From Procambarus clarkii (taxonomy: Eukaryota; Arthropoda; Malacostraca; Decapoda; Cambaridae): DNA of 64,000 nt. Below the pieces are notes generated by a model. It worked only from the letters and a program-made list of their open reading frames with translations. It had not been told where the DNA came from and searched no databases. The translations under genes were made by a program, and so were the position numbers. The stretch covers positions 4,393,165 through 4,457,164 of the forward strand of contig NC_091216.1 in NCBI RefSeq assembly GCF_040958095.1, read 5' to 3'. Positions 1 through 10,953 of the stretch are shown one piece after another; within the stretch, counting starts at the first letter, position 1, and each line of letters opens with the position of its first letter.

Positions 1-1750
1 ATTTCTTAGTGGGAAAGTGTTCTAAGGTTGTAAAACTTCTCTTGCGTGTTTAGGCAAGTTGTGCATTAAGCATAGACACAGAGTTCTCCCATATTATCAG
101 AAATTTGATGAAAGAACGTGAGTAGCCCTTCACTAACTCTAGTTGCCTTTGGGAGGTGGTGATCTTTGGGGGGTTTTAATACCCCAAAATTACCATTTCT
201 TTTAAGGGTCTGAGTTGTGGTGCAGTGGGTTAAAGGCGTACCAGTTATGCCAGTTGCTGTAAGGCTTCTGTGTTGGCTAGGGTTCGAATATCTTAGTGGG
301 AAAGTGTTCTAAGGTTGTATAACTTCTCTTGTGTCTTTAGACAAATTGTGCACTAAGCATAGACACAGATTTCTCCCATTTTAACAGGAATTTGATGAAA
401 GAACGTAAGTAGCCCCTCACTAACCCTAGTTGCCCTTGCGAGGAGGTGGTCTTTGGGGGTTTTAAATACCCCAAAATTACAATCTCTTATAAGGTTCTGA
501 GTTTTGATGCAGTGGGTTAAAGGCGTACAAGTTATGCCAGTTGCTGTAAGGCTTCTGTGCTGGCTAGGGTTCGAATCTCCAAGTGGGAAAGTGTTCTAAG
601 GTTGAATAGCTTCTCTTGCGTGTTTAGGGAAGTTGTGCATTAAGCATAGACACTGAGTTCTCCCATATTAACAGGAATTTGATGAAAGATCGTGAGTAGC
701 CCCTCACAAACTCTAGTTGCCCTTGGGAGGAGGTGATCTCTGGGGGGTTTAAATACCGCAAAATAACCATCTCTTTTAAGGGTCTGAGTTGTGGTGCAGT
801 TGGTTAAAGGCGTACCAGTTATGCCAGTTGCTGTAAGGCTTCTGTGCTGTCTAGGTTCCGAATCTCCTTGTGAGAAAGTGTTCTAAGGTTGAATAGCTTC
901 TCTTGCGTGTTTAGGCAAGTTTTGCGTTAAGCATAGACACAGAGTTCTCCCATATTAACCGGAATTTAATTAAAGAACGTGAGTAGCCCCTCACTATGCT
1001 TAATGCACAACGTGTGCATTAAGCATAGACACTGAGATCTCTCATATTAACAGGAATTTGATGAAAGAACGTGAGTAGCCCCTCACTAACTCTAGTTGCC
1101 ATTTGGAGGTGGTGATCTTTGGGGGGTTTAAATACCCCAAAAATACCATCTCTTTTAAGGGTCTGAGTTGTGGTGCAGTGGGTAAAAGGCATACCAGTTA
1201 TGCCAGTTGCTGTAAGGCTTCTGTGCTGGCTAGGGTTCGAATCTCCTGGTGGGAAAGTGTTCTAAGGTTGTATAACTTTTCTTGTGTGTTTAGGCAAGTT
1301 GTGCATTAAGCATAGACACAGAGTTCTCCCATGTTAACAGAAATTTGATGAAAGAACGTAAGTAGCCCCTCACTAACCCTAGTTGCTCTTGGGAGGTGGT
1401 GATCTTTAAGGGGTTTAAATACCCTGAAATTACAATCTCTTTTAAGGGTCTGAGTTGTGGTGCAGTGGGTTAAAGGCGTACCAGTTATGCCAGTTGCTGT
1501 AAGGCTTCTGTGCTGGCAAGAGTTCAAATCTCCTAGTGGGAATGTGTTCTAAGGTTTAATCGCTTCTCTTGCGTGTTTAGGCAAGTTGAGCATTAAGCAT
1601 AGACACAGAGTTCTCCCATATTAACAGGAATTTGATGAAAGAAAATGAGTAGCCCCTCACTAACTCTAGTTGCCCTAGGGAGGTGGTGATCTTTGGGGGG
1701 CTTAAATATCCCAAAATTACCATCTCTTATAAGGTTCTGAGTTGTGGTGC
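1..1750 (+). repeat. Higher-order repeat, copy 1 (~3.05 kb offset)
   Basis: Bases from 1 onward match bases from 3051 onward almost perfectly. The offset is 3050 bp at first and 3049 bp after a one-base indel near 465. Shared private variants, including the extra hairpin-bearing half unit near 994, show that a multi-unit block was duplicated rather than single monomers. Identity drops near position 1750-1800. Confidence 0.85.
994..1028. repeat. Perfect ~35-bp hairpin inside variant satellite units
   Basis: CTATGCTTAATGCACA is followed after three bases by its exact reverse complement TGTGCATTAAGCATAG. The same hairpin recurs at 2804-2838 (one mismatch), 4043-4077, 5570-5604 (arms extended to 17 bp) and 7382-7416. 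One arm is the normal monomer sequence and the other is an inverted partial copy, so the variant unit carries a short internal inversion-duplication that has spread with the array. Confidence 0.85.
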
Positions 1751-3050
1751 AGTGGGTTAAAGGCATACAAGTTATGCCAGTTGCTGTAAGGCTTCCGTGC
1801 TGGCTAGGGTTTGAATCTCCTAGTGGGAAAGTGTTTTAAGGTTCAATAGCTTCTCTTGCGTATTTAGGCAAGTTGTGCATTAAGCATAGACACTGAGTTC
1901 TACAATATTAACAGGAATTTGATGAAAGAACGTGAGTAGCACTTCACTAACTCTAGTTGCCTTTGGGAGGTGGTGATCTTTGGGGGGTTTTAATACCCCT
2001 AAATTACCATCTCTTTTAAGGGTCTGAGTTGTGGTGCAGTGGGTTAAAGGTGTACCAGTTATGCCAGTTGCTGTATGGCTTCTGTGCTGGCCAGGTTTGA
2101 ATCTCCTGGTGGGAAAATGTTCTAAGGTTGTATAATTTCTCTTGTGTGTTTAGACAAATTGTGCACTAAGCATAGACACAGATTTCTCCCATATTAACAG
2201 GAATTTGATGAAAGAACGTGAGTAGCCCCTCACTAACTCTAGTTGCCCTTGGGAGGAGGTGGTCTTTGGGGGTTTTAAATACCCCAAAATTACAATCTCT
2301 TATAAGGTTCTGAGTTGTGATGCAGTGGGTTAAAGGCGTACAAGTTATGCCAGTTGCTGTAAGGCTTCTGTGCTGGCTAGGGTTCGAATCTCCAAGTGGG
2401 AAAGAGTTCTAAGGTTGAATAGCTTCTCTTGCGTGTTTACGGAAGTTGTGCATTAAGCATAGACACTGAGCTCTCCCATATTAACAGGAATTTGATGAAA
2501 GAACGTGAGTATCCCCTCACTAACTCTAGTTGCTCTTGCGAGGTAATCTCTGGGGGGTTTAAATACCCCAAAATTACCATCTCTTTTAAGGGTCTGAGTT
2601 GTGGTGCAGTGGGTTAAAGGCGTACCAGTTATGCCAGTTGCTGTAGGGCTTCTGTGCTGGCTAGGTTCTGAATCTCCAAGTCAGAAGGTGTTCTAAGGTT
2701 GAATTGCTTCTCCTGCGTGTTTAGGCAAGTTTTGCGTAAAGCATAGACACAGAGTTCTCCCATATTAACAGGAATTTAATGGAAGAACGTGAGTAGCCCC
2801 TCACTATGCCTAATGCACAACATGTGCATTAAGCATAGACACAGAGATCTCTCATATTAACAGGAATTTGATGAAAGAACATGAGTAGCCCCTCACTAAC
2901 TCTAGTTGCCCCTGGGAGGTGGCGATCTTTGGGGGGGTTTAAATACCATGAAATTACCATCTCTTTTAGGGTCTGAGTTGTGGTGCAGTGGGTTAAAGGC
3001 GTACCAGTTATGCCAGTTGCTGTAAGGCTTCTGTGTTGGCTAGGGTTCGA

Positions 3051-4800
3051 ATTTCTTAGTGGGAAAGTGTTCTAAGGTTGTAAAACTTCTCTTGCGTGTT
3101 TAGGCAAGTTGTGCATTAAGCATAGACACAGAGTTCTCCCATATTATCAGAAATTTGATGAAAGAACGTGAGTAGCCCTTCACTAACTCTAGTTGCCTTT
3201 GGGAGGTGGTGATCTTTGGGGGGTTTTAATACCCCAAAATTACCATCTCTTTTAAGGGTCTGAGTTGTGGTGCAGTGGGTTAAAGGCGTACCAGTTATGC
3301 CAGTTGCTGTAAGGCTTCTGTGTTGGCTAGGGTTCGAATTTCTTAGTGGGAAAGTGTTCTAAGGTTGTATAACTTCTCTTGTGTCTTTAGACAAATTGTG
3401 CACTAAGCATAGACACAGATTTCTCCCATTTTAACAGGAATTTGATGAAAGAACGTAAGTAGCCCCTCACTAACCCTAGTTGCCCTTGCGAGGAGGTGGT
3501 CTTTGGGGGTTTTAATACCCCAAAATTACAATCTCTTATAAGGTTCTGAGTTTTGATGCAGTGGGTTAAAGGCGTACAAGTTATGCCAGTTGCTGTAAGG
3601 CTTCTGTGCTGGCTAGGGTTCGAATCTCCAAGTGGGAAAGTGTTCTAAGGTTGAATAGCTTCTCTTGCGTGTTTAGGGAAGTTGTGCATTAAGCATAGAC
3701 ACTGAGTTCTCCCATATTAACAGGAATTTGATGAAAGATCGTGAGTAGCCCCTCACAAACTCTAGTTGCCCTTGGGAGGAGGTGATCTCTGGGGGGTTTA
3801 AATACCGCAAAATAACCATCTCTTTTAAGGGTCTGAGTTGTGGTGCAGTTGGTTAAAGGCGTACCAGTTATGCCAGTTGCTGTAAGGCTTCTGTGCTGTC
3901 TAGGTTCCGAATCTCCTTGTGAGAAAGTGTTCTAAGGTTGAATAGCTTCTCTTGCGTGTTTAGGCAAGTTTTGCGTTAAGCATAGACACAGAGTTCTCCC
4001 ATATTAACCGGAATTTAATTAAAGAACGTGAGTAGCCCCTCACTATGCTTAATGCACAACGTGTGCATTAAGCATAGACACTGAGATCTCTCATATTAAC
4101 AGGAATTTGATGAAAGAACGTGAGTAGCCCCTCACTAACTCTAGTTGCCATTTGGAGGTGGTGATCTTTGGGGGGTTTAAATACCCAAAAAATACCATCT
4201 CTTTTAAGGGTCTGAGTTGTGGTGCAGTGGGTAAAAGGCATACCAGTTATGCCAGTTGCTGTAAGGCTTCTGTGCTGGCTAGGGTTCGAATCTCCTGGTG
4301 GGAAAGTGTTCTAAGGTTGTATAACTTTTCTTGCGTGTTTAGGCAAGTTGTGCATTAAGCATAGACACAGAGTTCTCCCATGTTAACAGAAATTTGATGA
4401 AAGAACGTAAGTAGCCCCTCACTAACCCTAGTTGCTCTTGGGAGGTGGTGATCTTTAAGGGGTTTAAATACCCTGAAATTGCAATCTCTTTTAAGGGTCT
4501 GAGTTGTGGTGCAGTGGGTTAAAGGCGTACCAGTTATGCCAGTTGCTGTAAGGCTTCTGTGCTGGCAAGAGTTCAAATCTCCTAGTGGGAATGTGTTCTA
4601 AGGTTGAATCGCTTCTCTTGCGTGTTTAGGCAAGTTGAGCATTAAGCATAGACACAGAGTTCTCCCATATTAACAGGAATTTGATGAAAGAAAATGAGTA
4701 GCCCCTCACTAACTCTAGTTGCCCTAGGGAGGTGGTGATCTTTGGGGGGCTTAAATACCCCAAAATTACCATCTCTTATAAGGTTCTGAGTTGTGGTGCA
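3051..4800 (+). repeat. Higher-order repeat, copy 2 (~3.05 kb offset)
   Basis: This is the second copy of the multi-unit block that starts at position 1. It differs by only a handful of bases over about 1.75 kb, whereas neighbouring monomers within a block differ much more. That contrast is the hallmark of higher-order amplification. Confidence 0.85.
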
Positions 4801-7800
4801 GTGGGTTAAAGGCGTACAAGTTATGCCAATTGCTGTTAGGCTTCTGTGCTGGCTAGGGTTCGAATCTCCAAGTGGGAAAGTGTTCTAAGGTTGAATAGCT
4901 TCTCTTGCGTGTTTAGGGAAGTTGTGCATTAAGCATAGACACTGAGTTCTCCCATATTAACAGGAATTTGGTGAAAGAACGTGAGTAGCCCCTCACTAAC
5001 TCTAGTTGCCCTTGGGAGGAGGTGATCTCTGGGGGGTTTAAATACCCCAAAATAACCATCTCTTTTAAGGGTCTGAGTTGTGGTGCAGTTGGTTAAAGGC
5101 GTACCAGTTATGCCAGTTGCTGTAAGGCTTCTGTGCTGGCTAGGTTCCAAATCTCCTTGTGAGAAAGTGTTCTAAGGTTGAATAGCTTCTCTTGTGTGTT
5201 TAGGCAAGTTTTGCGTTAAGCATAGACACTGAGATCTCTCATATTAACAGGAATTTGATGAAAGAACGTGAGTAGCCCCTCACTAACTCTAGTTGCCCTT
5301 GGGAGGTGGTGATCTTTGGGGGGTTTAAATACCACAAAATTACCATCTCTTATAAGGTTCTGAGTTGTGGTGCGGTGGGTTAAAGGCGTACCAGTCATGC
5401 CAGTTGCTGTAAGGCTTCTGTGCTGGCTAGGTTCCGAATCTCCTTGTGAGAAAGTGTTCTAAGGTTGAATAGCTTCTCTTGCATGTTTAGGCAAGTTTTG
5501 CTTTAAGCATAGAAACAGAGTTCTCCCATATTAACAGGAATTTAATGAAATAACGTGAGTAGCCTCTCACTATGCTTAATGCACAACTTGTGCATTAAGC
5601 ATAGACACAGAGATCTCTCATATTAACAGGAATTTGATGAAAGAATGTGAGTAGCCCCTCACTAACTCTAGTTGCCCTTGGGAGGTGGTGATCTCTGGGG
5701 GGTTTAAATACCCTGAAATTACCATCTCTTTTAAGGGTCTGAGTTGTGGTGCAGTGGGTTAAAGTCATACCAGTTATGCCAGTAGCTGTAACCTTCTGTG
5801 CTATCTAGGGTTCGAATCTCCTGGTGGGAAAGTGTTCTAAGGTTGTATAACTTCTCTTGCGTGTTTAGGCAAGTTGAGCATTAAGCATAGACACAGAGTT
5901 CTCTCATATTAACAGTAATTTGATGAAAGAACGTGAGTAGCCCCTCACTAACCCTAGTTGCTCTTGGGAGGTGGTGATCTTTAAGGGGTTTAAATACCCT
6001 GAAATTACCATCTCTTTTAAGGGTCTGAGTTGTGGTGCAGTGGGTTAAAGGCGTACCAGTTATGCCAGTTGCTGTAAGGCTTCTGTGCTGGCAAGGGTTC
6101 GAATCTCCTAGTGGGAAAGTGTTCTAAGGTTGAATAGCTTCTCTTGCGTGTTTAGGCAAGTTGAGCATTAAGCATAGACAACGAGTTCTCCCATATTAAC
6201 AGGAATTTGAAGAAAGAACATGAGTAGCCCTTCACTAACTCTAGTTGCCATGGGGAGGTGGTGATCTTTGGGGGGTTTAAATACCCCAAAAATACCATCT
6301 ATTTCAAGGGTCTGAGTTGTGGTGCAGTGGGTAAAAGGCGTACCAGTTATGCCAGTTGCTGTAAGGCTTCTGTGCTGGCTAGGGTTCGAATCTCCTAGTG
6401 GGAAAGTGTTTTAAGGTTGTATAACTTTTCTTGCGTGTTTAGGCAAGTTGTGCATTAAGCAGAGACACAGAGTTCTCCCATATTAGCAGAAATTTGATGA
6501 AAGAACGTGAGTAGCCCCTCACTAACCCTAGTTACTCTTGGGAGGTGGTGATCTTTAAGGGGTTTAAATACCCTGAAATTACCATCTCTTTTAAGGGTCT
6601 GAGTTGAGGTGCAGTGGGTTAAAGGCATACCAGTTATGCCAGTTGCTGTAAAGCTTCTGTGCTGGCTAGGGTTTAAATCGCTTGGTGGGAAAGTGTTCTA
6701 AGGTTGAATAGCTTCTCTTGCGTGTTTAGGCAAGTTGAGCATTAAGCATAGACACAGAGTTCTCCCATATTAACAGGAATTTGATGAAAGAATATGAGTA
6801 GCCCCTCACTAACTCTAGTTGCCCTTGGGAGGTGGTGATCTTTGGGGGGTTTAAATACCCCAAAATTACCATCTCTTATAAGGTTCTGTGTTGTGGTGCA
6901 GTGAGTTAAAGGTGTACCAGTTATGCCAGTTGCTGTAAGGCTTCTGTGCTGGCTAGGGTTCGAATCTCCAAGTGGGAAAGTGTTCTAAGGTTGAATAGCT
7001 TTTCAAGTGTGTTTAGGGAAGTTGTGCATTAAGCATAGACACTGAGTTCTCTCATATTAACAGGAATTTGATGAAAGAACGTGAGTAGCCCCTCACTAAC
7101 TCTAGTTGCCCTTGGGAGGAGGTGATCTCTGGGGGGTTTAAATACCCCAAAATTACCATCTCTTTTAACTGTCTGAGTTGTGGTGCAGTGCGTTAAAGTC
7201 GTACCAGTTATGCCAGTAGCTGTAACCTTCTGTGCTGGCTAGGCTCCGAATCTCCTTGTGAGAAAGTGTTCTAAGGTTGAATAGCTTCTCTTGCTTGTTT
7301 AGGCAAGTTTTGCATTAAGCATAGACACAGAGTTCTCCCATATTAACAGGAATTTAATGAAAGAACGTGAGTAGCCCCTCACTATGCTTAATGCACAACA
7401 TGTGCATTAAGCATAGACACTGAGATCTCTCATATTAACAGGAATTTGATGAAAGAACATGAGTAGCCCCTCACTAACCCTAGTTGCCCTTGGGAGATGG
7501 TGATCTTTGGGAGGTTTAAATACCCTAAAAATACCATCTCTTTTAAGGGTCTGAGTTGAGGTGCAGTGGGTAAAGGCGTACCGGTTATGCCAGTTGCTGT
7601 AAGGCTTCTGTGCTGGCTAGGGTTCGAATCACCTGGTGGGAAAGTGTTCTAAGGTTGTATAACTTTTCTTGCGTGTTTAGGCAAGTTGTGCTTTAAGCAT
7701 AGACACAGAGTTCTCCCATATTAACAGGAATTTGATGAAAGAACGTGAGTATAGCTCCTCACTAACTCTATTTGCCCTTGGGAGGTGGTGATCTTTGGGG

Positions 7801-8250
7801 AGTTTAAATACCCCAAAATTACCATCTCTTATAAAGTTCTGAGTTGTGGTGCAGTGGGTTAAAGGCGTACAAGTTATGCCAGTTGCTGTAAGGCTTCTGT
7901 GCTGGCTAGGGTTCGAATTTCCTAGCGGGAAAGTGTTTTAAGGTTGAATAGCTTCTCTTGCGTATTGAGGCAAGTTGTGCACTAAGCATAGACACAGAGT
8001 TCTCCCTTATTAACAGGAATTTGATGAAAGAACGTGAGTAGCCCCTCATTAACTCTAGTTGCCCTTGGGAGGTGGTGATCCCTGGGGGGTTTAAATACCC
8101 CAAAGTTACCATCTCTTTTAAGGGTCTGAGTTGTGGTGCAGTGGGTTAAAGGTATACCAGTTATGCCAGTTGCTGTAAGGCTTCTGTGCTGGCTAGGGTT
8201 CGAATCTCCTAGTGGGAAAGTGTTCTAAGGTTGTATAACTTCTGTTGCGT

Positions 8251-8640
8251 AAACAAATCCACAAGGGCCGTGACTAGGATTCGAACCTTCGTCCAAAAGC
8301 ATCCCAGACACTGCCTTAATCGACTGAGCTACAACAGGGTAAAAGGGTTGAAAACGAAGTTCTACTGAACTTACTGGATCACGTAGCCTCTCCGAAGCAC
8401 AAACATAGCTCGGGTGCAGGGGGGGGGGGGGGGGTTGTGTAAAAGCCTGGTTTGTGCCTCGGAGAGGCTACGGGATCCAATAAGTTCAGTAGAACTTCGG
8501 TTTCATCCCTTTTACCCTGTCGTAGCTCAGTCGATTAAGTCAGTGTCTGGGATGCTCCTGGACGCAGGTTCGAATCCTCGTCACGGCCCATGTGGATTTG
8601 TTCATTTGATGCATCACGTTAGTGTGATCTCTGTGTGTGG
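8251..8640. mobile_element. Head-to-head inverted dimer of a tRNA-derived SINE with 11-bp TSD
   Basis: The insertion consists of two arms of about 153 bp and roughly 90% identity in opposite orientation (8251-8404 minus, 8450-8602 plus), a ~45-bp loop with a 16-base G run (8419-8434), and a short 3' tail. Each arm carries a tRNA-like module. In the plus arm the A box TAGCTCAGTCG lies at 8523-8533 and the B box GGTTCGAATCC at 8567-8577, both full consensus. TTCTGTTGCGT occurs immediately before (8240-8250) and after (8641-8651), and both copies share a base that is unusual for the host satellite unit. This supports an 11-bp target-site duplication and a single integration of the dimer. The 287-bp array resumes in phase afterwards. 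Confidence 0.85.
8523..8588 (+). promoter_or_regulatory. Pol III A/B box pair of the SINE plus arm
   Basis: The A box (8523-8533) matches TRGYNNARNNG and the B box (8567-8577) matches GGTTCGANTCC exactly, at tRNA-like spacing. The flanking sequence does not form a convincing full cloverleaf, so this is a SINE promoter and not a tRNA gene. Whether it is used cannot be seen from the sequence. Confidence 0.6.
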
Positions 8641-8651
8641 TTCTGTTGCGT

Positions 8652-8782
8652 GTTTAGGCAAGTTGTGCATTAAGCATAGACACAGAGTTCTCCCATATTA
8701 ACAGGAATTTGATGAAAGAACATGATTAGCCCTTCACTAACTCTAGTTGCCCTTGGGAGGTGGTGATCTTTGGGGGGTTTAA
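8652..8782 (+). repeat. ~287-bp array, short block between insertions
   Basis: This partial satellite unit continues the array after the SINE dimer and ends at a TTAA (8779-8782) that became the target of the next element. Confidence 0.85.
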
Positions 8783-10635
8783 CCCTCAAACCGCTAGGGG
8801 CCCAAATGGAATTCACACCCATAGGCGCAACAAAAAAAAAATCCAAAAAATTCTTTCGTCTTATAGAAGTGTTCATTTTTGTTCCCTGATCACGGAAAAA
8901 ATAACAAAAAATCGTAGGTGGCATATTTTAGCCGCAATAGTGTAGGGAAGTGTGGCAAAAAAGGGGCATTGGCAGAGCCTTCACCAGACGAGGTCTACTC
9001 CGCCCGAGCTGTCAGACGGCAGTTGCCACAAATATATTATTACCTAATTATTTCAATGTCTCTGATTGATTTTTTCTTAGTTTTTTTGCAGTAATATTAT
9101 TCCATACAGTGAATTGTGGTATATTTATATTATAAAATGTGTGAACCATCGCTGTACTCAAAATTATGTGATTCATATTAGTGATTCAATTATTTTGTTC
9201 ATAAAACAATAAACAAATAGTTTTGCTGTTGTTACACTATATACATAGGTTATATATAAGTATTTGCATGTTTTGTACACCATAACGAACTACTAAGTTG
9301 GTCTTGTGAGTCAAAAAGCAACAAGGAGTGACCGCCAAACACCAGCGAGCCACTCACTGCCACTCCCTCCCTCAACACCACCTCACTCACCCTCATTCAC
9401 CTCCCACAATACTTTTTCTGTATTTATTCACTATACACAGACGTTATATATACGTATTTACATGTTTTGTTCACCATAACTGTACATCTAAGCTTGTATG
9501 GTGAGTAAAGGCCATAAGACGTAGCTACTCACACAGTCTGATACAGTAATAGGGGCCTCGTAGCCTGGTGGATAGCGCGCAGGACTCGTAATTCTGTGGC
9601 GCGCGTTCGATTCCCGCACGAGGCAGAAACAAATGGGCAAAGTTTCTTTCACCCTGAATGCCCCTGTTACCTAGCAGTAAATAGGTACCTGGGAGTTAGT
9701 CTGCTGTCACGGGCTGCTTCCTGGGGGTGGAGGCCTGGTCGAGGACCGGGCCGCGGGGACACTAAAAGCCCCGAAATCATCTCAAGATAACCTCAAGATA
9801 ACAGTCAGCTGATCGGCGGCCGCCCTCAAGGCCAGACGCACTAATATTTGTCCTTCAACAATATTGTTTGTGGTGTTATTACGCTATATACACACATTAT
9901 ATATAAGTATCCACCTGTTTTATTCACCATACCTGAACAAATAAGCTGGTATAGTGCCCAAAGACCATAGTGGCCATCAGCAAACAACATGCCAAGTCGT
10001 GCAGACGACGCTCCTCCCTCACCAAAATGGCGGCTCCCAACCTACTCCTCTCGCTGTTATCTCACACTATACACACGTTATATATAATTATCTACATTTG
10101 TGTTCACCATATCGAACCACTAAGCTGGAATGGTGAGTGCAGTCAATAAATGGTGGCCACACACAGTCAGAAAATGACGCCACAACCCTCCCTCCCACAG
10201 CCTTACTCCTCCCTCCATGGAGCACAGCGCTAAATATCACCACAATCCTGCTATTATCAGAATCCTGGTCAGTTTTATCACAGTCAGGGGGCTTCAGTAA
10301 TACTATCACTGCTAAATAATAGCAGTATCATTTATATTATGGTATTTGTAGGCGATGCTGTGGTCACATGCTGAACAGCGGTGCCGTGAGCTCGTGCTGC
10401 GTGCGCCAGCCTTGGTGGCTTGCTCAATACTGACGCTGTAAAACCCAAGAATGTTGGCCTGGATTTTTTTTCTAGGTGGTATCTGGCAACTATCGGTCGT
10501 AGCTGTACTATAGCTGCCCCTATCCCAGGCGGGGCATTTAAATTATAGCGCTAGAAACGAAATCATATATAAATGATGTGCGCGGTTTCGGTTTTGTCAC
10601 TGATATCATTTATATATGATATGCGCGGTTTGAGG
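8783..10635. mobile_element. Non-autonomous piggyBac-like element 1 (TTAA-flanked, 1.85 kb)
   Basis: The element lies between two TTAA copies (8779-8782 and 10636-10639) inside a satellite unit, which reads in phase once the element is removed. Its termini are inverted repeats: CCCTCAAACCGC at the left and the complement of CCTCAAACCGCGC at the right. A TTAA target and CC(C)-starting termini are typical of the piggyBac superfamily. There is no transposase-sized frame. The interior holds about four diverged copies of a module containing a TTATATATAAGTAT-type sequence followed by a TTCACCATAAC-type sequence (near 9250, 9450, 9900 and 10080), plus a nested SINE. The family assignment is inferred from ends and target only. 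Confidence 0.75.
9553..9803 (+). mobile_element. tRNA-Thr-like-headed SINE nested in piggyBac-like element 1
   Basis: The 5' head folds like a tRNA. A 7-bp acceptor stem pairs GCCTCGT (9555-9561) with ACGAGGC (9618-9624), and the anticodon loop CTCGTAA gives a CGT (Thr-type) anticodon. The T arm carries CGTTCGATTCCC. After the head comes a body with AAAGTTTCTTTCACCCT, TTACCTAGCAGTAAATAGG and GAGGACCGGGCCGCGGGG, ending in CTCAAGATAAC repeats. The body is shared with the SINE at 43729. The related element at 10954 has no SINE at the equivalent place, so this insertion is younger than the split of the two host elements. Confidence 0.8.
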
Positions 10636-10639
10636 TTAA

Positions 10640-10953
10640 ATACCCCGAAATTACCATCTCTTTTAAGGGTCTGAGTTGTGGTGCAGTTGTTTAAAGGCGT
10701 ACCATTTATGCCAGTTGCTGTAAGGCTTCTGTGCTAGCTAGGGTTCGAATCTCCTGGTGGGAAAGTGGTCTAAGGTTGTATAGCTTCTCTTGCGTGTTTA
10801 GGCAAGTTGTGCATTAAGCATAGACACAGAGTTCTCCCATATTAACAGGAATTTGATGAAAGAACATGATTAGCCCTTCAATAACTCTTGTTGCCCCTGG
10901 GAGGTGGTGATCTTTGGGGGGTTTAAATACCACGATATTTCCATCTCCTTTAA
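10640..10953 (+). repeat. ~287-bp array, one unit between the two TTAA elements
   Basis: About one satellite unit in the usual orientation separates the two piggyBac-like elements. It carries the tRNA-like A and B boxes and ends at TTAA 10950-10953. Confidence 0.85.

Larger units (their letters stand above)
1..8250 (+). repeat. ~287-bp tandem array with tRNA-like monomers (first block)
   Basis: The block is head-to-tail units about 287 bp apart; the GAGTTGTGGTGCAG landmark recurs at about 1452, 1739 and 2026. Each unit contains a tRNA-like module. TGGTGCAGTGG fits the pol III A-box consensus, and roughly 50-60 bp downstream GGTTCGAATCT fits the B box except for its last base. The module is followed by a conserved stretch (TGTGCATTAAGCATAGACAC and AACAGGAATTTGATGAAAG) and a GGGGGGTTTAAATACCCC segment. 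Copies differ by scattered substitutions and small indels, so this is an older array than the 259-bp array downstream. No protein coding is credible: the short open frames of 60-95 codons are repeated on both strands and encode nothing recognisable. The sequence is best read as a satellite derived from a SINE or tRNA-related sequence. Pol III activity is only an inference. Confidence 0.9.

Noticed and set aside
1103..1309. Duplicated 68-codon frame also present at 4152-4358
   Set aside because: It is duplicated because the whole 3.05-kb satellite block is duplicated. The peptide spans the tRNA-like module and has no coding signature.
9555..9624. A functional tRNA-Thr gene
   Set aside because: The cloverleaf is good but the T stem has a mismatch, no pol III terminator follows, and the sequence runs directly into a SINE body shared with another copy.
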